The notes: generated by a model not told the origin, from the letters alone. 64,000 nucleotides of DNA from Paenibacillus lutimineralis (GCF_003991425.1 NZ_CP034346.1:3447501-3511500), one strand, 5' to 3'; shown: positions 25,854 through 35,175, numbered from the stretch's first letter. A program made the numbers and translations.

Positions 25854-27191
25854 CTATAGATGAAGTATTAATTTGGCAAATGTGAAGTAAATGACTAGTC
25901 CGGTGCCATCCACTAGCGTTGTAATAAAAGGACTCGATACAACGGCCGGGTCGGCCTTTAGCTTATGTAAAATTAATGGCAAAATGGCGGCTACGAAGGA
26001 TGCCCAAAGGACGATCGTCATGGCTGCCAATGCGACCACTAGTCCAACATCCCAGTGAACCCCAAGGATATAAGCACGGCCGAAAGCAATTAATGAGATT
26101 GTAGCGCCTGTCATTAAACCTGTAATTACTTCCTTCCTGATAACCTTAAAGATGTCCTTGAAATGCACCTCGCCTACAGCTAGTGCCCGAACCAAAGTTG
26201 AGACCGTTTGGGTTCCAGTATTCCCCCCTGTTCCAATCAATAGCGGGATAAAAAATGCTAGTGCAATTACTTCAGATAATGTATCTTCATAATGTCTCAA
26301 TACAGTTCCTGTATAAGCTTCCGCAACAAATAAGATTAGTAACCAAATAATACGTTTTCGATATAAACGAAACACAGATGATTTAAAATAGGGTTCATCA
26401 AGAGGCTGGCTTCCGCCCAGCTTCTGAATATCCTCGGTCGCTTCTTCATGGATGACATCAATTAAATCATCGACTGTAATGACGCCTATTAGTCGGTCTT
26501 GTTGATCAACTACGGGCAAAGCGACCAGATCATAACGAGATAACAGCTCAGCCGCTTCTTCTTGTTCCATTGAAGCCGGTACTGAGACCACATCTCCCGT
26601 TATAAGTTCCGAAAGTAATGTTTGAGGATCGTTTAAGATGATATTCTTTAATGAAACTACGCCAAGTAGCTCCCCCTTGTTTCCAATCACATATACATAG
26701 GAAGTAATCTCTGCTTTATGACCGATATTTCGAATGTGACGCAGAGTTCTCTCTAATGTCCATGCATTTCGTGCAGCAATATAGTCTACCGTTGCCAGAC
26801 TGCCTGCAGTTTGTTCAGGAAAGGTCATCAATGTCCGAACCTTCTGGCTATAGCCCTCCGGAAGAAGAATGAGCAGCTTCTCTGCTTGATAACGATGGAT
26901 GGCAAGCATCATGTCGGCTACGACATCACTTGACATATTGTTTAGTATTTTAGAGGTCATAGCCTCATCCAAATGATCCAGAATTCTATATTGTATTACT
27001 GGCTCTAAATATTCCAATATTTCTGCAGACATAGCAGGATCCAATATGTTGAACAGTTCGTACTGTTCCCTGCTCTTAAGCTGCTCAATGCACTCAGCCA
27101 AATCAAAAGGCCTGAACGTTTCAATATATTCTGTAATGGATTCGGTATCTTGATGATTCAGCAACTGTTTTAAGTGATCGATCTGGATCAT
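25854..27191 (-). CDS. mgtE: Magnesium transporter MgtE, second tandem copy
   Basis: A 445-residue MgtE channel. The ATG at 27191 has AAGGAG in front; the frame extends to 27248 but overlaps the previous gene. N domain about 1-125, two CBS domains 130-250 (GVITVDDLIDVIHEEATEDI), then five helices with FFIPLLIGTGGNTGTQ and the pore aspartate in TTLVDGTGLVIYF. It admits Mg2+ and closes when cytosolic Mg2+ is high. It is 19 bases after another mgtE paralogue, so the two are co-transcribed. Confidence 0.92.
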   Translation of the reverse strand: MIQIDHLKQLLNHQDTESITEYIETFRPFDLAECIEQLKSREQYELFNILDPAMSAEILEYLEPVIQYRILDHLDEAMTSKILNNMSSDVVADMMLAIHRYQAEKLLILLPEGYSQKVRTLMTFPEQTAGSLATVDYIAARNAWTLERTLRHIRNIGHKAEITSYVYVIGNKGELLGVVSLKNIILNDPQTLLSELITGDVVSVPASMEQEEAAELLSRYDLVALPVVDQQDRLIGVITVDDLIDVIHEEATEDIQKLGGSQPLDEPYFKSSVFRLYRKRIIWLLILFVAEAYTGTVLRHYEDTLSEVIALAFFIPLLIGTGGNTGTQTVSTLVRALAVGEVHFKDIFKVIRKEVITGLMTGATISLIAFGRAYILGVHWDVGLVVALAAMTIVLWASFVAAILPLILHKLKADPAVVSSPFITTLVDGTGLVIYFTFAKLILHL

Positions 27192-27210
27192 GAATGTATA
27201 CTCCTTACTG

Positions 27211-28578
27211 TTAAGTTGTCGCAAGAGGAATAAGAAGCGTAGCAACACTGTAATAAATGAATAAAGCTACGATGTCAGTTAATGTTGTTAATACCGGTCC
27301 AGAAGCAATCGCAGGGTCAATACTCAGCCGCTTTACAATCAACGGAAGTATAGCTCCGGTTATTGTACCGAAGAAAATAGCGATGAATAGCGCCAAGCCA
27401 ATGATCGTACTAAACATCAGTGAAGAATTCAACAATAGGTTGGCTAGTACGAATGCGAACAATCCGCATACGAATCCTGTTAGTGCACCAATGCCAGCCT
27501 CTTTCCCAAGTAAATGCCAGCTGTCCTTACCAGTAACGGAGCTCATGCTTATTCGTCTAAGGGCAACAGACAATGATTGAATGCCACTATTACCTGACAT
27601 TCCTAATATAACGGGGATAAAAAGCGCAAGCGTTGTGAACTGTTCCAACGAGGCTAGAAAAGGAGCCATGATTTTCGTTATCAGGAAGCCAAGCACGGTT
27701 AGTCCGACAAGCCAAGGTAGTCTTTGGCTGACAAGTCGAATTATGCCCGACGTTAGTGATAATCCACTTCTTAGTGCGGCAAAACTTCCAATACTTAGAG
27801 ATATTTGTTCTTCCATCAGATCGATTACTTCATCTACCTTAATGATACCGATCATGACCCCCTCTTGATCCGTAACAGGTAGCTCCAGAAGATTGTATTT
27901 CTTGATCAAGTCAGCCGCCTGGGTCTGATCAGCTTGATCGAGGACAGAAATAATATTGGAGTTCATGAGCGTCTCCATCGCAGCATTTGATTCTGCTCGT
28001 AGTAGCTGATGTATTGTGACCCCTCCAATTAGACAACTCTCCCCATCGATAACATAGAGATGATGGTAATTATCATTCCCGCTTGATAGACTTAACTTGT
28101 TCAAGACTACTTCTACGGTATCTTTAATATTCGCAGTAAGAAATTCCGTATGCATAAGAGCACCTGTTGAGTTGACAGGATATTTCATGATCCTTTCTAT
28201 ATGAGCTTTAGCTTCCGGGTTCATAGCATTTAATAGTGAGAGTGATTTTGACCGGGTTATAGATTTTAAGAATGCTGCCGCTTCTACTGGAACCATTATA
28301 TTAAGCATTTCAACCACATAGGCAGAATCAAGATACGTCACGGCTAACCTTCGATCTTCCCAGCCAAATTCCTGGAATGCTCCTACAAACTCATGCGGAT
28401 ACAGAGAATTCAGCACTTTCCCGCGATTTTTCTCACTCAGTCCTAGAAAGAATGTCGCTTGATCAGAAGCGTGTAAGCTTAAAAAAGTAGAAATAAACGG
28501 CTCCATTTCGTTGGATGCTAAATACAATCGAAGTTTATTCATCATATCGTCTGTCTGTTTCATATTTAGGTCCTTCAT
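27211..28578 (-). CDS. mgtE: Magnesium transporter MgtE, first tandem copy
   Basis: A 455-residue paralogue of the next gene with the same order: N domain, CBS pair (GIIKVDEVIDLMEEQI) and membrane part (LFIPVILGMSGNSGIQ, pore aspartate in TTLTDIVALFIYY). Start at 28578 is chosen from GAAGGA spacing; 28584 and 28563 are possible. The core motif is less typical than in the second copy (MSGNSGIQ against TGGNTGTQ), so ion preference or partner role may differ. The 17-bp motif shared with two lipoprotein genes lies about 100 bases upstream. No M-box riboswitch is visible in the leader. Confidence 0.9.
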   Translation of the reverse strand: MKDLNMKQTDDMMNKLRLYLASNEMEPFISTFLSLHASDQATFFLGLSEKNRGKVLNSLYPHEFVGAFQEFGWEDRRLAVTYLDSAYVVEMLNIMVPVEAAAFLKSITRSKSLSLLNAMNPEAKAHIERIMKYPVNSTGALMHTEFLTANIKDTVEVVLNKLSLSSGNDNYHHLYVIDGESCLIGGVTIHQLLRAESNAAMETLMNSNIISVLDQADQTQAADLIKKYNLLELPVTDQEGVMIGIIKVDEVIDLMEEQISLSIGSFAALRSGLSLTSGIIRLVSQRLPWLVGLTVLGFLITKIMAPFLASLEQFTTLALFIPVILGMSGNSGIQSLSVALRRISMSSVTGKDSWHLLGKEAGIGALTGFVCGLFAFVLANLLLNSSLMFSTIIGLALFIAIFFGTITGAILPLIVKRLSIDPAIASGPVLTTLTDIVALFIYYSVATLLIPLATT

Positions 28579-28675
28579 CCGCATTCCTTCTTTCAATAAT
28601 CATAACGTACAATTGCTTCAAATTATTTTGGCATATTGCAGTGCATCATATTCAATATTTATCAGAACATGAAGG

Positions 28676-28692
28676 GGTTATGAAAAAGTTAA
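28676..28692 (-). promoter_or_regulatory. Shared 17-bp box, copy 1, upstream of mgtE
   Basis: Minus strand TTAACTTTTTCATAACC: TTAACT and ATAACC half-sites 11 bp apart, the layout of PhoP boxes. It is repeated at 30532 and 35775. Confidence 0.5.
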
Positions 28693-28795
28693 TTCTCTCC
28701 GATTACGACGTAGATCGAATCCGAATACACATACGGAATATTAGAACTCGATAATTACTGATATGTACATGTAGTACCTCTATTTTGTTGAATTT

Positions 28796-29911
28796 TTAGT
28801 CTTTTTCCTGGCGTCGGTAAGAGTTATATCTTGATATATTAAGAAGAATTCCGGTGCTTGCTAAGCATAAGATAAGTGAAGAACCCCCATAACTAACTAA
28901 CGGCAGCGGTAAGCCGGTGATCGGCAAGCAGCCAGTAACACCTCCAATATTCAGAACGATCTGAATAAAGATCATCATAACGATGCCTACCCCTAACAAG
29001 AGGCCGAAAGAATCATCGCAGCGAATCGCTGTGGTATAACCCCTCCATATAAAAATAAAGAAAACAAACATAAGCAGGGACGTTCCAATAAATCCCAATT
29101 CTTCGCCGATCACAGCAAAAATAAAATCGGTGTGTGCTTCCGGCAAATAAAAAAGCTTCTGGATACTTCCACCTAGACCAGTTCCCGAGAGACCGCCATG
29201 CCCTAATGCATAGAGCGATTGAATAAGTTGGTAGTCCGAGCTCTGGGGATTGCTCATCGGATTCAGGAATGTAGTGATCCGCTGCAGTCGATAACTTTGG
29301 CTTACAGCCAGATAGACAAATATCGGGATAAGTATCAAGCTAAGCAGAAATAAATGACGAAGATCAACCCCACCGACGACAAGGATCGTTAAGGCAATAA
29401 AGAACAATATTAATACCGTACCAAAGTCTGGCTGTTTCATAACAAGCAACAAGACCAGTCCAACAACCGCCAGAATCGGTAGCAATCCTCTCCTGAAGTT
29501 GCGGATATTTTCACCTTTTCTGCTTACTAAGTTTGCCATGTACAAAATAATGCTTAACTTGGCGAACTCAGCAGGTTGTAAATTAATGCCGCCCAGTACA
29601 AACCAACGCCTCGCGCCGTTGATATCGTTTCCTGCAAATAATACAAGCACAAGTGTAATAATGGATAAGATCAACAGAACTGGAGTTGCCTTTTTCCACC
29701 AAGTATATGGAATACACATAAAAATGAGCATCACAAATAGTCCAATGAGCGCAAATACGCCTTGTTTCATGACGTAATGCCACGGACTGTTGTGTTTGAT
29801 TATAGCTATTGATGAACTTGCACTAAAAATCATGATCAAGCCAAATCCTACTAAAAAAACGGTTACGAACAGAAGTAAGAAATCTGGGCGGCCTCGAGTT
29901 TTGCTGCTCAA
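28796..29911 (-). CDS. SEDS-family peptidoglycan polymerase, FtsW/SpoVE type
   Basis: A 371-residue protein with ten predicted helices, starting at TTG after TGGAGGT. Family marks: NGARRWFVLGGINLQPAEFAKL, MKQPDFGTVLI, and the catalytic-site aspartate Asp262 in PEAHTDFIFAVIGEELGFIG. It polymerises lipid II into glycan strands, normally with a class B PBP, none of which is encoded here. An FG-GAP lipoprotein gene lies 31 bases upstream. Part of this gene is duplicated as a relic at 35035-35100. No terminator follows before the mgtE leader. Confidence 0.9.
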   Translation of the reverse strand: MSSKTRGRPDFLLLFVTVFLVGFGLIMIFSASSSIAIIKHNSPWHYVMKQGVFALIGLFVMLIFMCIPYTWWKKATPVLLILSIITLVLVLFAGNDINGARRWFVLGGINLQPAEFAKLSIILYMANLVSRKGENIRNFRRGLLPILAVVGLVLLLVMKQPDFGTVLILFFIALTILVVGGVDLRHLFLLSLILIPIFVYLAVSQSYRLQRITTFLNPMSNPQSSDYQLIQSLYALGHGGLSGTGLGGSIQKLFYLPEAHTDFIFAVIGEELGFIGTSLLMFVFFIFIWRGYTTAIRCDDSFGLLLGVGIVMMIFIQIVLNIGGVTGCLPITGLPLPLVSYGGSSLILCLASTGILLNISRYNSYRRQEKD

Positions 29912-29942
29912 CTATAATGACCTCCATCCGCCGCATATTTTG

Positions 29943-30476
29943 TTATTCAAGATCGAGCTTGCCGTGATACTCTTTCTTGGTAACTAGCTCTAATTTATCG
30001 TTTTGCAATTCATAGATATCCAGTCCACTCCCTGCTGCCCCAAGTGACCAGCCAAGAGCAAGCTCGGGTATACCATCATGATTGAGGTCGGCAAACGCTG
30101 CATACTCCAATCCATAACCATAGCCGTTAACTTCAGATACAATTCGCCACTTATTGTCTTGCTGCTTGAACAACGCCGCCTTCAATACTTTCCCGGAAGC
30201 TTTACTTTCTTCGTACACGATCACGGCTTCATCAATACCGTCACCGTCCATGTCTCCGAAAGTAACGTCCTGCCCCTCTTTACTCTGCATAGGTACTATT
30301 AGTTTTACTTGATCGGGGAGCAATTTAATTAGCTCATGACTGACAGTACCACTTTCCAAGCTGTTAGAGGATACAGGGGGCTTAATCATATCTATAGGCG
30401 TAGCCGGAATTCCGCATCCACCGAGGACCAATAATATCGTTAGCATAATTCCTGTTCGTCCCAGTTTATTAAGCAT
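29943..30476 (-). CDS. FG-GAP/VCBS-like lipoprotein, copy 1
   Basis: A 177-residue lipoprotein: signal peptide with lipobox LGGC (Cys21), linker, then two calcium-loop-like repeats FGDMDGDGIDEAVIVYE and FADLNHDGIPELALGWS, as in integrin-type or VCBS beta-propeller repeats. It should sit on the outer face of the membrane. A paralogue, about three-quarters identical by eye, is at 35176-35715. Each is followed by a SEDS gene, suggesting a link to wall synthesis. The 17-bp box lies 56 bases upstream. No known function. Confidence 0.75.
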   Translation of the reverse strand: MLNKLGRTGIMLTILLVLGGCGIPATPIDMIKPPVSSNSLESGTVSHELIKLLPDQVKLIVPMQSKEGQDVTFGDMDGDGIDEAVIVYEESKASGKVLKAALFKQQDNKWRIVSEVNGYGYGLEYAAFADLNHDGIPELALGWSLGAAGSGLDIYELQNDKLELVTKKEYHGKLDLE

Positions 30477-30531
30477 ATGGCGATCATCTCCCCCGCATGT
30501 CCAATATATTAAAGGCTATGCAGCTTGAAGT

Positions 30532-30548
30532 GGTTATGAAATAGTTAA
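30532..30548 (-). promoter_or_regulatory. Shared 17-bp box, copy 2, upstream of lipoprotein 1
   Basis: Minus strand TTAACTATTTCATAACC, followed by CACTTCAAG and, 20 bases on, TAATAT as a possible -10. Confidence 0.5.
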
Positions 30549-30605
30549 TATTTCTATATCAGCGAAGCTAATGCTCTGTCCCAGGTAATCTGATTGATCG
30601 CTCCC

Positions 30606-31424
30606 TTATAATATTTCACTATTGCACACGATTCGCCGGTATTCATCCGGAGTATAACCTACGACTGCTTTAAAATCTCTTATAAAATGGGATTGGTCGT
30701 GGTAGCCTAGCTCCATCCCAAGCTGTGACAGATCAATCAACGTCCGGCGGTCTATCATCTCAGCAGCATTCTGCAAGCGATACAGTCGAATCACCCACTT
30801 TGGGCTGATGCCAACGTATTGATCAAATAGACGCTGAAGCTTGCGGATATGGATTTGAAAATGCTCGCATACCGCATCTACCTTAGATAAATCCTTCTCC
30901 TCTGCGATATAATCAATGATCCGGTTGATCTGAAGCACCTGCTCGTCCTGCAGCGGAAGCTTGGACAAGAGTAGCTTATCCATGACTGCGGCCATAGCCT
31001 GTTCATCGCTTAGAGAGAGGATCTTCTCTTCCAGTTTCAAGCCGCTCGTATCGAGAATGCCACTAACTTCAAGCGGACGATTTATCAAACTGGAGATAGG
31101 ATGCTTCAGGAATGGATAGAAACCTCCAGGCTTGAATTTGACCCCAAAGACGAGACCTTGCCCATAGATAGGATACGTGAATTTCTGAGTCGAAGGAGCA
31201 TAGATCAGCGTCTTTCCTGGCTCTACAACCAAGTTAACGCAAGGATTCGGGACGACATGCTGCAAGAATGGTTCTTCGTCCCGGCTTTCCCAGCTGACAA
31301 TCCAGTAATGTTTAACAAAATAACTTAGCGCTTCCGCGGCGGGATAACGAGACAAGTTAAACCTCTTCTCTCCCCTCTGCAGGTTTAGAACTCCCATACT
31401 CGGCTTTTGGGTATTGGCGGGCAT
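30606..31424 (-). CDS. AraC-family regulator with DUF6597-type N-domain
   Basis: A 272-residue regulator. The ATG at 31424 has AGGAG ten bases before it. N-terminal part (1-130) has ALSYFVKHYWIVSWE, as in the DUF6597 sensor group; the C-terminal AraC domain has two HTH units (HFQIHIRKLQRLFDQYVGISPKWVIR and LSQLGMELGYHDQSHFIRDFK). It is divergent from an SRPBCC gene starting at 31590, its likely target. Confidence 0.85.
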   Translation of the reverse strand: MPANTQKPSMGVLNLQRGEKRFNLSRYPAAEALSYFVKHYWIVSWESRDEEPFLQHVVPNPCVNLVVEPGKTLIYAPSTQKFTYPIYGQGLVFGVKFKPGGFYPFLKHPISSLINRPLEVSGILDTSGLKLEEKILSLSDEQAMAAVMDKLLLSKLPLQDEQVLQINRIIDYIAEEKDLSKVDAVCEHFQIHIRKLQRLFDQYVGISPKWVIRLYRLQNAAEMIDRRTLIDLSQLGMELGYHDQSHFIRDFKAVVGYTPDEYRRIVCNSEIL

Positions 31425-31589
31425 GATCAATCAACTCCTGTCTCCTATCAAGAACATTTGTTCTTGTCGTGTTTTTACAATACACTCGTGCCACTTGCGA
31501 GGTATCATAATTTTAGCATGAAATTCCTGAATACAGGAGTTTGGCAAACTTCCCCAAACGGGATATCTACCAATAAGGAGTGTGGCAAT

Positions 31590-32042
31590 ATGACAAGCTT
31601 AAAATATGAATTTTATATCGGAGCGGAGCCGGAGAATGTATGGAAAGTGCTAGTAGAACCAGAGGGAACACGGAAAACTTTTTTCAACTGCGTACTTCAA
31701 TCCAGTTTTAAGGCCGGAGAGCCCTTCTCCTACATCGGACCTGGGGCTGACGGTGATGAGACGGTGCATGTATACGGAGATATCCTAGCCTATGAACCGA
31801 GCAAGACGTTAAGCTATATTGAGCATCCGGGCCCTTCTTATCGAGAAAATCACCAGGAACTGACCTCGCGTGTGACCTTCAGCTTGGATACAGTAGGCAA
31901 ATGTACGAAGCTTACACTTATCAATGACCAATGGTCGGACAACCATCCCTCCTTGCAGAATGCCGAGTCTCATTGGTGGATGATACTGAGTAATATCAAG
32001 ACCGTCGCTGAAAGTGGAAATCCACTCGATTTCGGCTGGTAA
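31590..32042 (+). CDS. SRPBCC (START-like/AHSA1) domain protein
   Basis: A 150-residue hydrophobic-pocket protein. The start at 31590 follows AAGGAG nine bases upstream; the open frame before it is not coding-like. Typical marks are YEFYIGAEPENVWKVLVEPEGTRKTFFNC at the start, YGDILAYEPSKTLSYIEHPG in the middle and GESHWWM-like NAESHWWMILSNIKTVAES at the end. AHSA1-like members bind small hydrophobic ligands or act on Hsp90 in eukaryotes; role here unknown. Divergent from the AraC gene. Confidence 0.82.
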   Translation: MTSLKYEFYIGAEPENVWKVLVEPEGTRKTFFNCVLQSSFKAGEPFSYIGPGADGDETVHVYGDILAYEPSKTLSYIEHPGPSYRENHQELTSRVTFSLDTVGKCTKLTLINDQWSDNHPSLQNAESHWWMILSNIKTVAESGNPLDFGW

Positions 32043-32079
32043 GAGCAAAAGCGCTTGGGCTTTATTGTAGAATTAAATA

Positions 32080-32126
32080 GAGGATGTCCGATCCCGAAGG
32101 GAATAGGGCATCCTCCTTTCTTTTGT
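32080..32126 (+). terminator. Terminator after the SRPBCC gene
   Basis: GAGGATG (32080-32086) with CATCCTC (32109-32115) and an inner CC/GG, then CTTTCTTTTG. It also separates the convergent LCP gene. Confidence 0.65.
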
Positions 32127-32141
32127 TAAGAATACGAATTA

Positions 32142-33221
32142 CTAATCTATCGTTCCGATCGATTTAAAGTGGGGCTCGCTGTCGGTACTAAGACCTGCTT
32201 CCTCCCGCAATGCGATCAGCGCCTCCTTTAAGTCCTCCTGCTTCACATAGACGAAGGGACTCTTCCAGAGACTATCCATATTCAAGGTTTGTATTTGATT
32301 CGGCTTCAAGCTGCTGAAATTCAAGATCCCTTGGCGGATTAGCGATTCGGGAATATCTGAGGTAACATGATCACCGATAATATCCAATATCGTCCCCCAT
32401 TGGCTTATTCCACTGAGTTCCCCCAATTTCTCCAGAATCTGCTTGATCACCTTTTGCTGCCGCTCATTTCGGGCAAAATCGGAAGATTCCTGCGTGCCTT
32501 GATTGGACTTCCGATACCTGACATAGTCAAGAACCTGTGAGCCATCGAGCTTCTGTAGTCCTTTTCGTAAATCAATATTCGTTCCGTCCGCGGTGTCCCT
32601 GTACTTCATATCCATTTCGACATCGATCTGCAATCCCCCTAACGCATCCACCGTCTTACGCAGGGCATCAAAATCCACCACCACCATATAATCAATCGGC
32701 AGATCCAACAGTTCACTGTAAAATTGCTTCGTATTCGGTATAGCTGTGGATTTGTCCTTGTTATAGTAATAGGCGTAATAATAATTTGCTTTGCGGGAGC
32801 GGGCGAACTCGGACTTGATCAATAGATCGCGCGGCAGAGATAAGAGCTTTGCAGAGCGCGTATCCGGGTTGTAGCTAACGAACATTAGCACATCCGTATT
32901 CACCGTCCCTCCACTGCCATCCCTACTATCGACTCCTGCCAGCAAGATGATCATCGGTTTAAGATGCGGAGCGGGGACTTGTTGCTCGGCATTATTTTCT
33001 TCACCTGGCGGGGATGATTGATACGTCTGAGTTGAAATTTCTGGGGAAGCAATGCGATGAATAGTGGCCTCCGCCTTATAATATAAATACCCCACGCAAA
33101 TGCAGATGCCAAGTATGAGGATAGCTGACACCATACCTACTATTTTTAGAACTTTATGCTTACTCTTGTTTTTGTTTGTGCTTTTGGTTTTGCTTCTACT
33201 ATTATTGTTACTGACCGCCAT
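32142..33221 (-). CDS. LytR-CpsA-Psr (LCP) family cell-wall polymer ligase
   Basis: A 359-residue protein: short basic cytoplasmic tail (SRSKTKSTNKNKSKHK), one helix (VLKIVGMVSAILILGICICVGYLYY), then the extracellular LCP domain with ILLAGVDSRDGSGGTVNTDVLM, SLPRDLLIKSEF, and DYVRYRKSNQGTQESSDFARNERQQ, the Arg/Asp pattern that binds polyprenyl pyrophosphate. LCP enzymes move wall teichoic acid or other glycopolymers from undecaprenyl pyrophosphate to peptidoglycan. It overlaps the BcrC-like phosphatase gene by 14 bases, which fits: the phosphatase recycles the lipid carrier released by this reaction. Confidence 0.9.
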   Translation of the reverse strand: MAVSNNNSRSKTKSTNKNKSKHKVLKIVGMVSAILILGICICVGYLYYKAEATIHRIASPEISTQTYQSSPPGEENNAEQQVPAPHLKPMIILLAGVDSRDGSGGTVNTDVLMFVSYNPDTRSAKLLSLPRDLLIKSEFARSRKANYYYAYYYNKDKSTAIPNTKQFYSELLDLPIDYMVVVDFDALRKTVDALGGLQIDVEMDMKYRDTADGTNIDLRKGLQKLDGSQVLDYVRYRKSNQGTQESSDFARNERQQKVIKQILEKLGELSGISQWGTILDIIGDHVTSDIPESLIRQGILNFSSLKPNQIQTLNMDSLWKSPFVYVKQEDLKEALIALREEAGLSTDSEPHFKSIGTID

Positions 33222-33813
33222 ATCTCGCTCCCCTCACCTTCCTTACCATACCCTCGTACAGATCAAGGCCAGCGTTCAAGGATCTACGGGCCAGGGACCA
33301 ACGCTGGAACAACTGTTTCACTAGAATTGCGCTCAATACACCCAGGAGAGCCCCGGTGATAACATCGAATGGGAAATGGACGCCGTTCCATATACGGGAA
33401 AATGAGATCAACCCGGCAAGCAGCAGCCAAGCGGTTCCGTCCTTCCTACGATACAAGAAAATAGCGGTAGCAATAACAAAGGAACCTATTGAATGATCAC
33501 TTGGAAATGAGGCATTCGCAGCATGCTCAATTAATGGCTGGAAGGCATATTGAATAAACGGTCTATCCCGATAGAAGAAATGAGAAATAACATTTCCTAT
33601 TCCAAATGCTGCACAGGCGGCGGAGAGTGCGACAAGGACCATTTTCTTGTTCTCTCGTCCGCGGCTGAACCAATAGATGATGATTCCTAGGTAAAAGAGA
33701 TATTCTGCTTTTTCCGACAATACGCGCATTGCTGGATTCAATGCCGGCAGGGATAACGCGAATTGATGAATGGCTTCAAAAATGGAATGATCGAATTGAG
33801 AAAAGTTCAACAT
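33208..33813 (-). CDS. PAP2 phosphatase, undecaprenyl-diphosphatase (BcrC type)
   Basis: A 201-residue membrane phosphatase with about six helices. The three PAP2 signatures are visible: FFYRDRPF (79-86), PSDHS (104-108) and SRIWNGVHFPFDV (139-151) with the catalytic His146. It removes one phosphate from undecaprenyl pyrophosphate, needed for wall precursor cycling and linked to bacitracin resistance. It lies 56 bases after the RodA-like gene and overlaps the LCP gene, so rodA, bcrC-like and lcp form one operon. Confidence 0.87.
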   Translation of the reverse strand: MLNFSQFDHSIFEAIHQFALSLPALNPAMRVLSEKAEYLFYLGIIIYWFSRGRENKKMVLVALSAACAAFGIGNVISHFFYRDRPFIQYAFQPLIEHAANASFPSDHSIGSFVIATAIFLYRRKDGTAWLLLAGLISFSRIWNGVHFPFDVITGALLGVLSAILVKQLFQRWSLARRSLNAGLDLYEGMVRKVRGARYGGQ

Positions 33814-33869
33814 AAAAACCTTCTTCCTGATGTGCGATATAGTCTATTACGATCTTGCCTATAAAAAGT

Positions 33870-34994
33870 TCAGTTAGAAATGGGTTCTTCCTCTCCGTGA
33901 ATGTGGACGCTTAGCACCAAGCCGATGGCAATCATATTGCTAAGTAGCGAACTGCCGCCATAACTGATAAATGGCAACGAAATTCCCGTAAGCGGAACCA
34001 AACCGATTAGCATCCCAATATTGACAAAAATCTGGAATACGAGCATACCGATAATGCCGACGACAATATAAGCTCCAGCGAGGTCTCTGCTATCCATCAC
34101 AATTTGAACCATGCGATAGATCAGCATGAAATAGAGAATTAGGAGTACGGCTGAGCCAATAAATCCGTAATTCTCCCCGATGACGACGTAGATGGAATCG
34201 GAATAGGCATAAGGAATATAACCCATCTGCAAATAATAGCCGTCACCGCCGGTTAATCCTCCTGAGCCGATCGCCCGCATTGCATTTTTGACATGCCATG
34301 ATTTGTCTGGATCGCTTGCAGGATCAAGAAAGGTCTGAATTCTGGCCATTTGATGCGGTTCTACGAATTTGGCGAGCAAGTCATGGTTCGCATAATAGAG
34401 CCACAGGACTGTACCGATCATCGTGATTACGATACCAAGGAATACAATCATATAGACCAGACGGATATTACCCATCCACAGCATGCTGAGCAGTACCCCG
34501 ACGAATACCAGTGCAGTGCCCAGATCCGGCTGCTGCATAATGAGCATAATAGGAACCATAAAGACCAGGCAAATCGGAAGCAGATCACGGATTGGACGAA
34601 GTGCTTCCCCCTCACGCCTGCCAAGCATTTGGGCAACGAGCAGGATGGTAAATATCTTGACGATCTCCGAGGGCTGCAGCTGAAAACTACCGATATTCAA
34701 CCATCGTACAGCACCATTGATATTCTCGCCGGTGAACTTGACCAGAATTAGCAATCCGATGCCCAGGCCATAGAAGAGATAGAGCCATTTGCCGAGCAGA
34801 ATCTTATAATCAAACCAAGCAAGAGCCAGCATCGGGATGCAGAAGGCAATGAACAGATATATGTTACTGATATGAAGCCCTTCTAGCTTCGTCTCGTGGG
34901 TCGCCCCGTAGATCGAGATTGTTCCACAGGCAACCAGGCATAACAGAATGAACAGTGTGTATTTATCCAGCTTCATAATTTTGCGTTTAAACAT
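33870..34994 (-). CDS. SEDS-family protein, RodA type
   Basis: A 374-residue SEDS polymerase with ten helices. Marks: NGAVRWLNIGSFQLQPSEIVKIF, MQQPDLGTALVF, and the catalytic aspartate position Asp266 in IPYAYSDSIYVVIGENYGFIG, where the usual HTDF is YSDS. It thus keeps the aspartate in an altered setting, so glycan polymerase activity is likely but not certain. It follows lipoprotein 2 and leads into the BcrC-like and LCP genes. It is not the direct duplicate of the FtsW-type gene at 28796, which is more distant in sequence. Confidence 0.87.
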   Translation of the reverse strand: MFKRKIMKLDKYTLFILLCLVACGTISIYGATHETKLEGLHISNIYLFIAFCIPMLALAWFDYKILLGKWLYLFYGLGIGLLILVKFTGENINGAVRWLNIGSFQLQPSEIVKIFTILLVAQMLGRREGEALRPIRDLLPICLVFMVPIMLIMQQPDLGTALVFVGVLLSMLWMGNIRLVYMIVFLGIVITMIGTVLWLYYANHDLLAKFVEPHQMARIQTFLDPASDPDKSWHVKNAMRAIGSGGLTGGDGYYLQMGYIPYAYSDSIYVVIGENYGFIGSAVLLILYFMLIYRMVQIVMDSRDLAGAYIVVGIIGMLVFQIFVNIGMLIGLVPLTGISLPFISYGGSSLLSNMIAIGLVLSVHIHGEEEPISN

Positions 34995-35034
34995 GTATAG
35001 TACGACCTCAATCCTCTAACATACGAAAAATGCT

Positions 35035-35100
35035 AAAAATAGGCATCACAAATAGTCCAATGAGCGCTCATACGCCTTGTGCAGACGCAGTGCCCCGGAC
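35035..35100 (-). pseudogene. Degraded fragment of the FtsW-type gene
   Basis: The stretch 35041-35099 matches 29729-29787 of the FtsW-type gene nearly base for base (GCATCACAAATAGTCCAATG is shared) and corresponds to codons about 41-62. A short deletion in the middle breaks the frame and no start or stop is kept. It sits between lipoprotein 2 and the RodA gene, in the same relative place that the intact ftsW-like gene holds beside lipoprotein 1, so it is what is left of a duplicated block. Confidence 0.8.
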
Positions 35101-35175
35101 TATCTGATGGATCATAACAATCGGAGATATATTGTCCGATACTAGACCCTTATATGAAATTTGCGTCCCAATCAA

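Noticed and set aside
28679..28753. A 24-codon plus-strand frame starting MKKLIL with GAAGGGG upstream
   Set aside because: It coincides with box copy 1, whose reverse complement explains the sequence; the frame has no terminator and the copies at 30532 and 35775 do not keep it.
28579..28795. M-box (Mg2+) riboswitch before mgtE
   Set aside because: The leader lacks the conserved M-box core and there is no paired terminator hairpin; only about 200 bases are available.
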